Positions 35,312 through 42,690 of a DNA stretch of 64,000 bases are shown piece by piece. Position 1 is the first letter of the stretch; each line of letters starts with the position of its first letter. The position numbers and the translations under genes are program-made. Under the pieces are notes generated by a model that made no database searches, was not told the DNA's origin, and was given only the letters and a program-made list of their open reading frames with translations. This DNA is from UBA6898 sp964463135. GTDB lineage: Bacteria > Nitrospirota > Thermodesulfovibrionia > Thermodesulfovibrionales > UBA6898. The stretch spans positions 124,001 through 188,000 of the forward strand of contig CAYXBA010000002.1 in the NCBI GenBank assembly GCA_964463135.1, in the 5' to 3' direction.

Positions 35312-36880
35312 ATGCGAAAGATAGAAATTTACGATACGACCCTGAGAGACGGCGCCCAGTCAGAGGACGTCTCTTTTTCGCTCGAGGACAAGCTGAGGAT
35401 AACCGAGAAGCTTGATGAGCTGGGCATTCAGTTCATTGAGGGCGGATATCCGGGGTCCAATCCCCGTGACATCGATTATTTCAAAAAAGCCGCAAAATTG
35501 AAGCTCGCCAATGCAAGCCTGGTCGCCTTCGGGAGCACGCACAGGCCGAAGAAAAAGGCCTCAAAGGATGAAACGCTCAGGGCTCTGGTCGATGCAGGAA
35601 CACCGGTCATAACCATTTTCGGCAAGACCTGGGATTTTCATGTCAGAGAGGCATTGAAAGTTCCGCTCAGGGAAAACCTCGGGATTATTTTCGATTCTGT
35701 TGCCTTTCTGAAAAAACATGCGGACAAGGTCTTCTTTGATGCCGAGCATTTCTTTGACGGATACCGGCACAACCCTGACTATGCGCTAAAATGTCTTGAA
35801 GCGGCCCAGGATGCCGGCGCCGACTGCCTGGTGCTCTGCGATACGAATGGCGGATGCACGCCCACGCTCATCAAAGAGATCGTCAAAAAGATGAAGAAGC
35901 AATGTTCTGCACCCCTCGGTATCCATGTGCATAACGACAGTGACTGTGCAGTCGCCAACACGATCGTTTCTGTGGAAGAGGGCGTGTCCCAGGTCCAGGG
36001 CACGATCAACGGGCTCGGAGAACGGTGCGGAAATGCGAACCTTATCTCTATAATCCCGAATTTACAGGTCAAGCTCGGCATGCGGTGTATCAGCGATAGA
36101 CAGCTCACAAAGCTGCGGGATGTATCACGTTTCGTGACCGAGATCGCTAATATGCGGCATTTCAAACGTCAACCGTACACTGGTGACAGTGCTTTTGCAC
36201 ATAAAGCAGGTATGCATGTCAGTGCCATCAGGAAGAGTCCCGAGACCTATGAGCATATCCGGCCTGACCTGGTCGGCAACTCACAGCGTATCCTTATTTC
36301 GGATCTTGCGGGACGGGCGAATATCCTGCGAAAAGCTGAAGAGTGCGGCATCACGCTCAGCAGCGATTCTGTACAGCTTCAGGACATTATCACGCAGCTC
36401 AAGGAACTCGAGAATCAGGGTTTTCAGTTCGAGGGAGCTGAAGCCTCTTTTGAACTACTCATGAAAAAAGCCCTTGGGCTCCATAAGCGTTTCTTTGATC
36501 TTATCGGTTTCAGAGTGATCATCGAAAAGCGAAAAGAAGGCGAAGAGCCTCTGAGCGAGGCTACGATCATGGTGAAGGTAAGCGGTCACATTGAACATAC
36601 TGCATCGACGGGCAATGGGCCGGTTAATGCCCTTGATAACGCGCTCCGCAAGGCCTTGGAAAAATTCTATCCGGCGCTCAGGGACGTTAAGCTGCTGGAT
36701 TACAAGGTCCGCGTACTCACCGCTGGAAAGGGCACTACCGCCAGGGTCCGCGTACTCGTGGAATCGGGCGACAAGGAGAACCGCTGGGGCACGGTCGGCG
36801 TTTCCGAGAATATCATTGAGGCATCCTATCAGGCCCTTGTCGACAGTGTTGAATACAAGCTCCTGAAAGAAGAGCTCTGA
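35312..36880 (+). CDS. cimA: (R)-citramalate synthase
   Basis: Condenses pyruvate and acetyl-CoA to citramalate, the threonine-independent route to isoleucine. It belongs to the HMG-CoA-lyase-like/2-isopropylmalate-synthase superfamily. The start MRKIEIYDTTLRDGAQSEDV, the metal-site HVHNDSDCAVANT, NGLGERCGNANL and a C-terminal regulatory LeuA_dimer domain are present. At 522 residues it is in the CimA, not the LeuA, length class. ATG 35312 matches the family start and has AAGGAG close by; ATG 35282 would add 10 residues and has GAGG at 9 bases. Confidence 0.93.
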   Translation: MRKIEIYDTTLRDGAQSEDVSFSLEDKLRITEKLDELGIQFIEGGYPGSNPRDIDYFKKAAKLKLANASLVAFGSTHRPKKKASKDETLRALVDAGTPVITIFGKTWDFHVREALKVPLRENLGIIFDSVAFLKKHADKVFFDAEHFFDGYRHNPDYALKCLEAAQDAGADCLVLCDTNGGCTPTLIKEIVKKMKKQCSAPLGIHVHNDSDCAVANTIVSVEEGVSQVQGTINGLGERCGNANLISIIPNLQVKLGMRCISDRQLTKLRDVSRFVTEIANMRHFKRQPYTGDSAFAHKAGMHVSAIRKSPETYEHIRPDLVGNSQRILISDLAGRANILRKAEECGITLSSDSVQLQDIITQLKELENQGFQFEGAEASFELLMKKALGLHKRFFDLIGFRVIIEKRKEGEEPLSEATIMVKVSGHIEHTASTGNGPVNALDNALRKALEKFYPALRDVKLLDYKVRVLTAGKGTTARVRVLVESGDKENRWGTVGVSENIIEASYQALVDSVEYKLLKEEL

Positions 36881-36934
36881 TATGCTTACCTTGGTTCCAC
36901 GTCAGCAGTGTCTTATCTTTTTCTGGCGTGAACC

Positions 36935-37168
36935 ATGACAGGTCAAAGGCCTGATGTTGTGCTTGATACAAGAGACCTGCTCTCGCCGCTGCCGCTCCTG
37001 AGAACCAAGAAGGCCATCGATAACATGAGACCTGGTCAAGTGTTGTCAATCACTGCACGAGATGAAGCGGCAAAGTCAGACATCGTTCAGTTGGCTGAGA
37101 GGCTGAAACTTGAATTGACCGATGTCACGGCAGACGACGGCAACATAAGGATCACGATCAGAAAGTAG
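36935..37168 (+). CDS. TusA/SirA-like protein lacking the catalytic cysteine
   Basis: 77-residue TusA fold protein. The usual CPxP active-site loop reads SPLP: residue 17 is Ser where sulfur-relay TusA has Cys (LDTRDLLSPLPLLRTKKAI). The rest fits the family (MRPGQVLSITARD and a C-terminal strand). It cannot carry a persulfide. It could bind a partner or have lost function. It lies 54 bases behind cimA. Confidence 0.75.
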   Translation: MTGQRPDVVLDTRDLLSPLPLLRTKKAIDNMRPGQVLSITARDEAAKSDIVQLAERLKLELTDVTADDGNIRITIRK

Positions 37169-37235
37169 CTCTAGAAATCGGCATCGAGTTCCTCAAATGC
37201 CGCATTCTTCCGGTCTTTTTTCTTTGTATTCCATT

Positions 37236-37265
37236 TTGACACCTCGTCGTTTTTTGTGATAGCAT
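37236..37265 (+). promoter_or_regulatory. Promoter of tRNA-Leu
   Basis: TTGACA at 37236-37241, an 18-bp spacer, then TAGCAT at 37260-37265. The predicted start lies about 16 bases before the tRNA. Confidence 0.5.
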
Positions 37266-37287
37266 TACTCAATTTCCTTCCTTATTT

Positions 37288-37374
37288 GCCGGAGTGGTGG
37301 AATTGGCAGACACAAGGGACTTAAAATCCCTCGGGGGCAACCTCGTACCGGTTCGAGTCCGGTCTTCGGTACCA
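37288..37374 (+). tRNA. leuU(UAA): tRNA-Leu (anticodon UAA)
   Basis: An 87-nt tRNA with the long variable arm of leucine tRNA. The acceptor GCCGGAG pairs with CTTCGGT (two G-U pairs), discriminator A, CCA encoded at 37372-37374. The anticodon loop is CTTAAAA with anticodon TAA, flanked by AGGGA/TCCCT. The T arm is GGTTCGAGTCC. Its 3' 55 bases double as attL of the integrated element. Confidence 0.95.
37320..37374 (+). repeat. attL: 55-bp direct repeat in the tRNA-Leu 3' part
   Basis: Exact 55-base repeat of 47427-47481, beginning at the anticodon-loop C and ending with CCA. It is in direct orientation. The integrase gene lies next to it, the standard arrangement for tRNA integration, in which the element restores the tRNA 3' end. 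Confidence 0.92.
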
Positions 37375-37388
37375 TATAAATCAAGATG

Positions 37389-38501
37389 TTACGCATTCCC
37401 GTGAAGCCCTTCTGTTGTTTGAATTTGGCTGGATGTCACTAAATTGTAACTGTTTGACGCTCTTTGCAGCTTTTCCTGTGCCTCTTGATGAAGGTTTGTT
37501 ACCCTTGCTGCTGCATTTCTGAGGTCTTCTTCATTCACGATATTGTATCTGTCGAAAACTGATCTTGTCTTATGGCCTGAAATCCTCATTGCTACCACTT
37601 CAGGGGTTCCTGCCCGGATCATGTTCCTCACGGCCGTTCTTCTCAGATCATGAAAGAGCTTTCCCGGAATCTTCGCTTCTTTACAGCCGGCATCCCATGC
37701 GCCCCGGAAGTCCTTTATCCTCTGGCCGTTGTTGAAGAACACGAAAGGGCATTCAGGATATTGAGCATCCCTGAATTGTTTCTGCTGCATGATCGTGAGC
37801 AAGAGTTCTCCTGTCATGAAGATTATTCTTGCCTCATCGTTCTTCGTGGTCCCGGCCTCCAGGGTGATCTTTGCTTCAATGAGGTTCACGCGATCCCAGG
37901 TGAGGGAAAGGATTTCCTCTTTCCTCATGCCGGTGTGGTATCCCATTGTCAATGCTGGCTGTAAATATGCCGGAAGCGCCGCTTTCAGATTCAGGTAATC
38001 ATTATGCTCAAAGTATCCCGTCCTGATATTGTTCTCTTTGAGTTTTGGGATATAAGGCGTTCTGATAACCTTTGGCGGGGTATGTCTGCTGCCTAAAGTG
38101 AACATCCTCTGAAGTGCAGACAGTTCCCGGTTGATTGTCGCATTCTCCGCGCTGTCGCTCTGACGTTTGAGGATATACTTTTGTATCAGGTCTGTGCCGA
38201 TCTCCGCGGCCTTCATTGAGCCGAAATAGGCTGTAAGATGCTTCAGGCTGCGTTCGAGGCGGTCAAGAGACTTGCGCCCATTCAGCTTGTAATCATCAAG
38301 AATATCCTGCTTGAGCTCATCAAAGCGTATCCTCTCAATATTCAGCCCTGAAAATCGGCCGTCTGCAATCTCGCCCTCTCTGGACTTCAGCTTTCTCTTT
38401 GCTGCCTTCTCCTCTTTTGTCTTCGTGCTTTCGTAGTAGGGCTTGCCGTTGCGGTAATACTTGATCCAGAAAACATCTCCTCTTTTATAAAGAGATCCCA
38501 T
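37389..38501 (-). CDS. int: Tyrosine recombinase (integrase)
   Basis: 370-residue phage integrase. N-terminal arm/core-binding region, then the catalytic domain with Arg in TGMRKEEILSLTW, KLFHDLRRTAVRNM (H and R), SGHKTRS and the nucleophile Tyr in FDRYN. Its 3' end lies 15 bases from attL. It is likely expressed from the operon that starts at the autoregulated promoter at 38995-39023, so it is under the XRE regulator. Confidence 0.95.
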   Translation of the reverse strand: MGSLYKRGDVFWIKYYRNGKPYYESTKTKEEKAAKRKLKSREGEIADGRFSGLNIERIRFDELKQDILDDYKLNGRKSLDRLERSLKHLTAYFGSMKAAEIGTDLIQKYILKRQSDSAENATINRELSALQRMFTLGSRHTPPKVIRTPYIPKLKENNIRTGYFEHNDYLNLKAALPAYLQPALTMGYHTGMRKEEILSLTWDRVNLIEAKITLEAGTTKNDEARIIFMTGELLLTIMQQKQFRDAQYPECPFVFFNNGQRIKDFRGAWDAGCKEAKIPGKLFHDLRRTAVRNMIRAGTPEVVAMRISGHKTRSVFDRYNIVNEEDLRNAAARVTNLHQEAQEKLQRASNSYNLVTSSQIQTTEGLHGNA

Positions 38502-38752
38502 TATTTCTTCACCCCCTTCAATTCCTTCAGTTCCGGGAGACTAAGAAGAAATTTATAGTGTCGAACTTCATCCTGTCTCAATCTTATAAAGCTTCTGATT
38601 ACTTTTATGCATAAGTCCGTTCGGTCCGTGAACTTCTTCTGACCAGATACTACAAGACCGATTTCTTTAGCTGCTAACTTAACTGCCTTTTCCATCTTGT
38701 CTGAGTCGAATGTTATCTGCCCAAATGTTGCCGCGCTTTCCTTGCTGATCAT
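38501..38752 (-). CDS. Small hypothetical protein of the integrase operon
   Basis: 83 residues, not recognised. It has no cysteine or membrane segment; mixed charge, lysine-rich, ends ELKELKGVKK. It overlaps both neighbours by one or a few bases, so it is a real member of the leftward operon between the XRE regulator and the integrase. Confidence 0.65.
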   Translation of the reverse strand: MISKESAATFGQITFDSDKMEKAVKLAAKEIGLVVSGQKKFTDRTDLCIKVIRSFIRLRQDEVRHYKFLLSLPELKELKGVKK

Positions 38753-38985
38753 TACTTTTTCACCTTCCTTTCCTTTTTCGTTTTCTTTTCCGTTCCCTTT
38801 GTCTTCTTCTCAACTCCTTTCTTTTCCAAGCACTCAAGGGTTAAGTGCAGGAAAGGGGGAATAGTCGTGACTTCACGCTCCCAACGCGAAATGGTCATTA
38901 CATCAACGCCCAGGACTGTAGCAAGCTTGCCCTGACTGTATCCGGTGCGCCGTCTCCATTCTTGTAGTTGTTTTGCGTTCATCAT
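38752..38985 (-). CDS. XRE-family helix-turn-helix regulator with lysine-rich tail
   Basis: 77 residues. The HTH occupies about 5-55 (QLQEWRRRTGYSQGKLATVLGVDVMTISRWERE). The C-terminal tail is 20 residues rich in Lys and Glu. It is the first gene of the integrase operon. Its promoter (38995-39023) has an operator palindrome filling the spacer, as expected for autoregulation. Predicted transcription start is within a few bases of ATG 38985. Confidence 0.82.
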   Translation of the reverse strand: MMNAKQLQEWRRRTGYSQGKLATVLGVDVMTISRWEREVTTIPPFLHLTLECLEKKGVEKKTKGTEKKTKKERKVKK

Positions 38986-38994
38986 TCTTATTCC

Positions 38995-39023
38995 ATTATA
39001 TAGGCATATTGCCTATATGTCAA
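38995..39023 (-). promoter_or_regulatory. Consensus sigma70 promoter with operator palindrome in the spacer
   Basis: On the minus strand TTGACA (39023-39018), exactly 17 bp, TATAAT (39000-38995). The region 38998-39018 is a 21-bp perfect palindrome with 9-bp arms ATATAGGCA/TGCCTATAT around a 3-bp centre. It therefore covers the spacer and edges of both boxes. Predicted start is next to the XRE gene ATG (38985). Confidence 0.85.
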
Positions 39024-39031
39024 GAAGAAAA

Positions 39032-39229
39032 TCAGAAGGTGATTGTAGTTTTATTCTTTTCAATCCAGTTCTCCAGATCGCGGATATCAAGAAGGATTCT
39101 GCGTCCGTCTTTTATGCAAGGCAGCTTACCGGCCCATATCATCTCACGAACAGCCCATATTGACCGGCCCAAATATCGGGAAGTCTCTTTGACCGAGTAA
39201 AGCCTTTTTTCGAGTTGCGCCGTGCTCAT
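39032..39229 (-). CDS. AlpA/Xis-like MerR-fold DNA-binding protein
   Basis: 65 residues of the excisionase/AlpA type: RLYSVKETSRYLGRSIWAVREMIWAGKLPCIKDGRRILLDIRDLENWIEKNK is the standard HTH_17 pattern (helix-turn-helix, wing, then the DLENWIEK end). ATG 39229 overlaps the upstream HTH gene stop as ATGA. It probably helps excision or switches transcription. Confidence 0.8.
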   Translation of the reverse strand: MSTAQLEKRLYSVKETSRYLGRSIWAVREMIWAGKLPCIKDGRRILLDIRDLENWIEKNKTTITF

Positions 39230-39456
39230 TGGTTTAACTCGCAATTCTTTTTTCCGAGCCCCCAGAAGAAGACAGGATCAAGAGCAAAGTTGAGGTAAGG
39301 GGGGATTGGCAGTATCCCGCGTTCGTATCTCCAGAGAGTTGAGTAGTGTATACCCAGGACTGAGGCAAGAAGCTGCAGACTGTACCGGTTCTCTCTCCGG
39401 TATTGTCTCAGCCTTTCGGGTGTCAGTTTCTGCGTCAATATGTCCTGATTATGCAC
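39226..39456 (-). CDS. Second HTH-domain protein of the element
   Basis: 76 residues starting at a GTG. HTH core RRENRYSLQLLASVLGIHYSTLWRYERG resembles XRE regulators, followed by a short hydrophobic tail (LNFALDPVFFWGLG). It overlaps the excisionase-like gene. A paralogue-like arrangement with the XRE gene at 38752 suggests a two-regulator switch. Confidence 0.72.
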   Translation of the reverse strand: MHNQDILTQKLTPERLRQYRRENRYSLQLLASVLGIHYSTLWRYERGILPIPPYLNFALDPVFFWGLGKKNCELNQ

Positions 39457-39997
39457 TTAGAAACAAAGTCCTTTACATAATCTGGCATGTGAAGAAGGAT
39501 CAAAGGGAAAGAGGCACCTGCTATATACTCGCTGAAAATAGCCTGAAAGCCTATCAGAGCGCTTATCTGTGCTGATGTTGCCAGTGGGAGAGGTTGCCGG
39601 GGGAAGACAATCTCTCTCGCGCGTGAATACGGCAGCAAGGGCATGCCCGGTCCTTTCCCCCGGGGTTAGAGAGATCGGGCGTTCAGCATCATGATTGTTG
39701 ATCAGTCTTCTTTCGCGGTTACAGTTCCGGTGACAGTGCATTTTAGAGGATGAAAAAAGACTATAAAACAGAGAGTTACAGTGCTTAAAAAAGACACTCT
39801 GGATGCAGAGTCCCGCGTGTATATAGTTCTTTGCAGTCAGCTTGACCGGATTTACCCCTTGTGCAAGCCTCATTCTCCCCCTCACAGACCGATGATTTTT
39901 TACCAGCATGGCAGTTACTACCTCTTTACTTGCGTTTTGCGATTCTACGAGCGTAAATGGCATGTGGCCTATGCTGGGGAATATACTACGGCTGGGC
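39457..39997. other. 541-bp gap without a convincing gene
   Basis: No frame here looks coding: the minus-strand frame 39457-40005 and the plus-strand frame 39781-40050 have no family pattern or ribosome site. It contains imperfect inverted repeats (TCTCTC near 39611 with GAGAGA near 39667) and a perfect DnaA-box sequence at its right edge (39998-40006). It probably holds regulatory or replication DNA of the element. Confidence 0.5.
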
Positions 39998-40006
39998 TTA
40001 TCCACA
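39998..40006 (+). promoter_or_regulatory. Perfect DnaA-box sequence
   Basis: TTATCCACA, identical to the strong E. coli DnaA box, at the edge of the element's only long gap. It overlaps the stop of the cysteine-rich gene. A single box can arise by chance, so this is weak evidence for an origin. Confidence 0.35.
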
Positions 40007-40351
40007 GTTATCAGCCCTTTTTTGCCTCATTGCTGTTAAACGCTGCCTAAAGACTTCCTTTTCTTCCTCAGTCCAAACTTTTTTTGATTTCGGCCTGTTT
40101 GGGTTCTTGCCGAACCTGAAGGGATGGAGAGGGCAAATCCTGTTCGCGGTGTTCAGCACTTTCCCGGAACACGCCGCGACATTGGCAAGCATGCTTTCTC
40201 CGACACATGCCATGCAATAACGGCGAATTTTCTTTACGCTTGAACCAGGCTGATCTATGTTTAGGTTGCAGTCAACCTGACCGCACACTTTCCACCGGGA
40301 ACTGTTGAGGCACCACCGACATTCTTCCTTTATGGCTTGGGCGGCTGTCAT
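39998..40351 (-). CDS. Cysteine-rich phage-type protein
   Basis: 117 residues with about nine cysteines: CRWCLNSS, then VCGQVDC, IRRYCMACVG, and ICPLHPFRFGKNPNRPK. The final segment CPLHPFRFGKNP is a recurrent motif in small phage-encoded zinc-binding proteins of unknown function. The C terminus is charged (KSKKVWTEEEKEVFRQRL). Confidence 0.72.
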   Translation of the reverse strand: MTAAQAIKEECRWCLNSSRWKVCGQVDCNLNIDQPGSSVKKIRRYCMACVGESMLANVAACSGKVLNTANRICPLHPFRFGKNPNRPKSKKVWTEEEKEVFRQRLTAMRQKRADNCG

Positions 40352-40356
40352 GCCTA

Positions 40357-40779
40357 TCAGCCCCGCCTCTTATTGCTGCAGTTCTCACAGGGATTGCTTT
40401 CGGTTTCTGATATTGCCGGCGCTTTCGGGCCCTCTTTCAGGGTCCACTGATCATGCCCCGTCTGCTCAATGACCGTGCCGCACATCCCGCATTTCAGTAT
40501 CGAAATCTCGCCAATGGATGAAGGGAACTGCCGAGATCCACATGAAGGACATCTGAACTCATATTGAGTCGAAACAACAACATTTACTGAAGACCGGGTT
40601 TCCTTGTTCGGGTAGTCCTGGATAAACCATTCGCCGTTGACCTTTTCAACCCTGCGGACGCAACCGTCACAAAGCAGCGATTCTACCAGAGAGGGAAGGG
40701 CGGCGATCTTGTTATTCTGGCAGAGACAGCGCCAAGAGTATTCGAAATGCTTTTCCACTTTGACAGGGACCAGTATCAT
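40357..40779 (-). CDS. Zinc-ribbon protein
   Basis: 140 residues with at least three cysteine knuckles: CLCQ / LLCDGC, FRCPSCGSRQF and LKCGMCGTVI, plus a C-terminal CENC. It could bind two zinc ions. ATG 40779 overlaps the upstream stop (ATGA) and has GAGGTG at the right distance; the longer frame from 40800 is less likely. No function recognised. Confidence 0.65.
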   Translation of the reverse strand: MILVPVKVEKHFEYSWRCLCQNNKIAALPSLVESLLCDGCVRRVEKVNGEWFIQDYPNKETRSSVNVVVSTQYEFRCPSCGSRQFPSSIGEISILKCGMCGTVIEQTGHDQWTLKEGPKAPAISETESNPCENCSNKRRG

Positions 40780-40985
40780 TCCGGCACCTCTATTTCCCAT
40801 TTATCTTCTGAGTTGCGGAGTATCTTTGTTTTGCAGTTCTCGCAGGTCAGATGATGGAAACTGCTTTGGTCCTTCAATGGCGGTATTGTCGTTTTCACCT
40901 GCAGACCGCACGAGGGGCAACGGTAAGACCAGAAATGTTCCGAAATCTTAACTCGCTTTATTTCAATGGTCTTCTTCTTGTTCAT
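40776..40985 (-). CDS. Small zinc-ribbon protein
   Basis: 69 residues: basic N terminus (MNKKKTIEIKRVKIS), then YRCPSCGLQ and LTCENCKT, a single four-cysteine knuckle pair. ATG 40985 has AAGGAGAAAG upstream, so the longer frame is rejected. It sits between the tail-hub-like gene and the larger zinc-ribbon protein. Confidence 0.65.
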   Translation of the reverse strand: MNKKKTIEIKRVKISEHFWSYRCPSCGLQVKTTIPPLKDQSSFHHLTCENCKTKILRNSEDKWEIEVPE

Positions 40986-41029
40986 AGTTCTTTCTCCTTT
41001 TCTATTTGGTTTATTGTGTTCTTCGATTA

Positions 41030-42682
41030 TCAGAGCCATGCAACCGCCTTAATGCTGCCGGTAAAGGATCGCTCGGTCATCTGGTATGTCAGGTGAGTTA
41101 TTAAAAAGACCAGAGGAGACAAATCAAAGGTATTGCCTGTCCCGTCTTCCAGTTCCCCGGTAATGGTGAACTTCATGCCCTTGCGTAACCAAGGCAGCGG
41201 AGGGCCAGAGAAGGTGAACTCGTATTTCCGCTTTGACTTCTCAAGGGCAAGCTCATTGCCGAACTGTAGCAACTGCGCCCTGGACAACAGATTGTTCTCG
41301 ATCTCGACATCCCTGCCTGTTGCGTTCACCGGGATCTCTTGATGCCATGTGGTCGTGTACCGTGTCAGGATGCCGGCGTTTCCGTTTTCCCCGACTTTCT
41401 TTGGACCGGGTAACTGTCCGGCCTGAGTAATGGTTCTCCGGTCAACAACTTCGCCGTTCTTTACGTGTGTCATGGAAACCTGCAACAGATCCTTATTGAT
41501 CTTGTGGTATGAGATGCTTTTTTCGTCTTTGTCCGGGGTGCCTTTCGGCGTGGTATCGGGATTGTAATTCTGCGTTGACTTCAGTTCAACTTCCTGTGTC
41601 ATCTCATCTGCAGCGGAATATGCATAGGCGTATTCTTTGATTGAAACTGAGCACTTGTAAAGCAGATCACTCATGCCTTGCCGAATCTGCCAGGCGTAAT
41701 GGTTCGATGTCTCTGTCTTGTTCTCAAGCCGGTTGTATCCGCTCGTGATCACTCCGGCGTTGCCGTAGTCGTAAAGCGTGGTTGTCTCTTCAAACAGGTA
41801 AAGATTCTCGAACACAACAGCATCCGGCACGATGCCGTCCGGGGGCATACAATAAACCGTCTTTATCTGCTTTGTCGTAACTTCAAGCGTGTAATATGTG
41901 GTTACGACTTCGCGCAAGATGACGATTTTCCCGGTCTTGTCGTAAACCTCAGTTGTGACCGTCTCTTGCCGGTCCCATGCCGCGCCTGATTCGTTCACCT
42001 CATCCCGTATAACGTAGATGCTCCTGATCGGCCCATCAGGGTTGGTGTTTTCTTTCGCCGGGCTAATATTAGCGGTCTTCAAGTCAGTCAGCGGTATCGT
42101 GTAGTCAGCGACATAGGGCCATACGCGCTTTTTGACATATACATCGCTGCCGACAAGGAACAGGTCAACCCTGAACATCTCTGTTATCTGCAAGGGCTCA
42201 ATGAGCTTTTTGAGGGCTTCGGCAATGTTGCCGTTGAAACCGTTGGTCGTCTCGATCGGGTTCACGACAGGATAGTCCGGTGCATCCCACACCAACCCTA
42301 ACCCTGCCAGCAAACAGGCTTCCCTTGCCACGGCAGATGCCTGTATCGTGCCGACATGATAGGGGATGGGAACCCCGAACTTTGTTTCCGGGGTCACGCT
42401 CGGAGAGTAGAGGAAATACGTCTTCTGGAACTGTGTATCGAGAAGGAGCTTTGCCTTGTCCCTGCCCTTGACTGTCAAATTGAAGGAACGCGGGGTAAGA
42501 TTGATCGCCCAGGAGTCGGCCAATCCCTCAACGGTCTGGATATTCGCCCCGCCATAGCCGAGGGAAAAGGCAAAGGCTTCCGTCTCGTTGGTAAAAGCAT
42601 CGAGAAAAGGGCTTTCAAAGGAAAAGTCATCTGCCAGAAGTTCGATGTCGCTGTCGATTGTTACGTTTTTAGGTGTTTCCAT
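41030..42682 (-). CDS. Phage tail-hub-like protein (tentative)
   Basis: 550 residues, the largest protein of the element. The region NLTVKGRDKAKLLLDTQ (about 65-85) resembles the conserved segment of phage tail baseplate-hub proteins (gp27/gpD-like), and ACLLAGLGLVWDAPDYPVV (about 135-155) resembles the next hub segment. The C-terminal half is beta-rich (RRTITQAGQLPGPKKV; KGMKFTITGEL). No signal or membrane helix. It starts 9 bases after the DnaB-like gene stop. If the tentative assignment is right, it is an isolated structural gene in the element. Confidence 0.4.
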   Translation of the reverse strand: METPKNVTIDSDIELLADDFSFESPFLDAFTNETEAFAFSLGYGGANIQTVEGLADSWAINLTPRSFNLTVKGRDKAKLLLDTQFQKTYFLYSPSVTPETKFGVPIPYHVGTIQASAVAREACLLAGLGLVWDAPDYPVVNPIETTNGFNGNIAEALKKLIEPLQITEMFRVDLFLVGSDVYVKKRVWPYVADYTIPLTDLKTANISPAKENTNPDGPIRSIYVIRDEVNESGAAWDRQETVTTEVYDKTGKIVILREVVTTYYTLEVTTKQIKTVYCMPPDGIVPDAVVFENLYLFEETTTLYDYGNAGVITSGYNRLENKTETSNHYAWQIRQGMSDLLYKCSVSIKEYAYAYSAADEMTQEVELKSTQNYNPDTTPKGTPDKDEKSISYHKINKDLLQVSMTHVKNGEVVDRRTITQAGQLPGPKKVGENGNAGILTRYTTTWHQEIPVNATGRDVEIENNLLSRAQLLQFGNELALEKSKRKYEFTFSGPPLPWLRKGMKFTITGELEDGTGNTFDLSPLVFLITHLTYQMTERSFTGSIKAVAWL

Positions 42683-42690
42683 GTTGTCTC

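Noticed and set aside
39457..40005. 182-residue minus-strand frame in the element gap
   Set aside because: No family pattern, no good start and irregular composition. I treat the region as non-coding.
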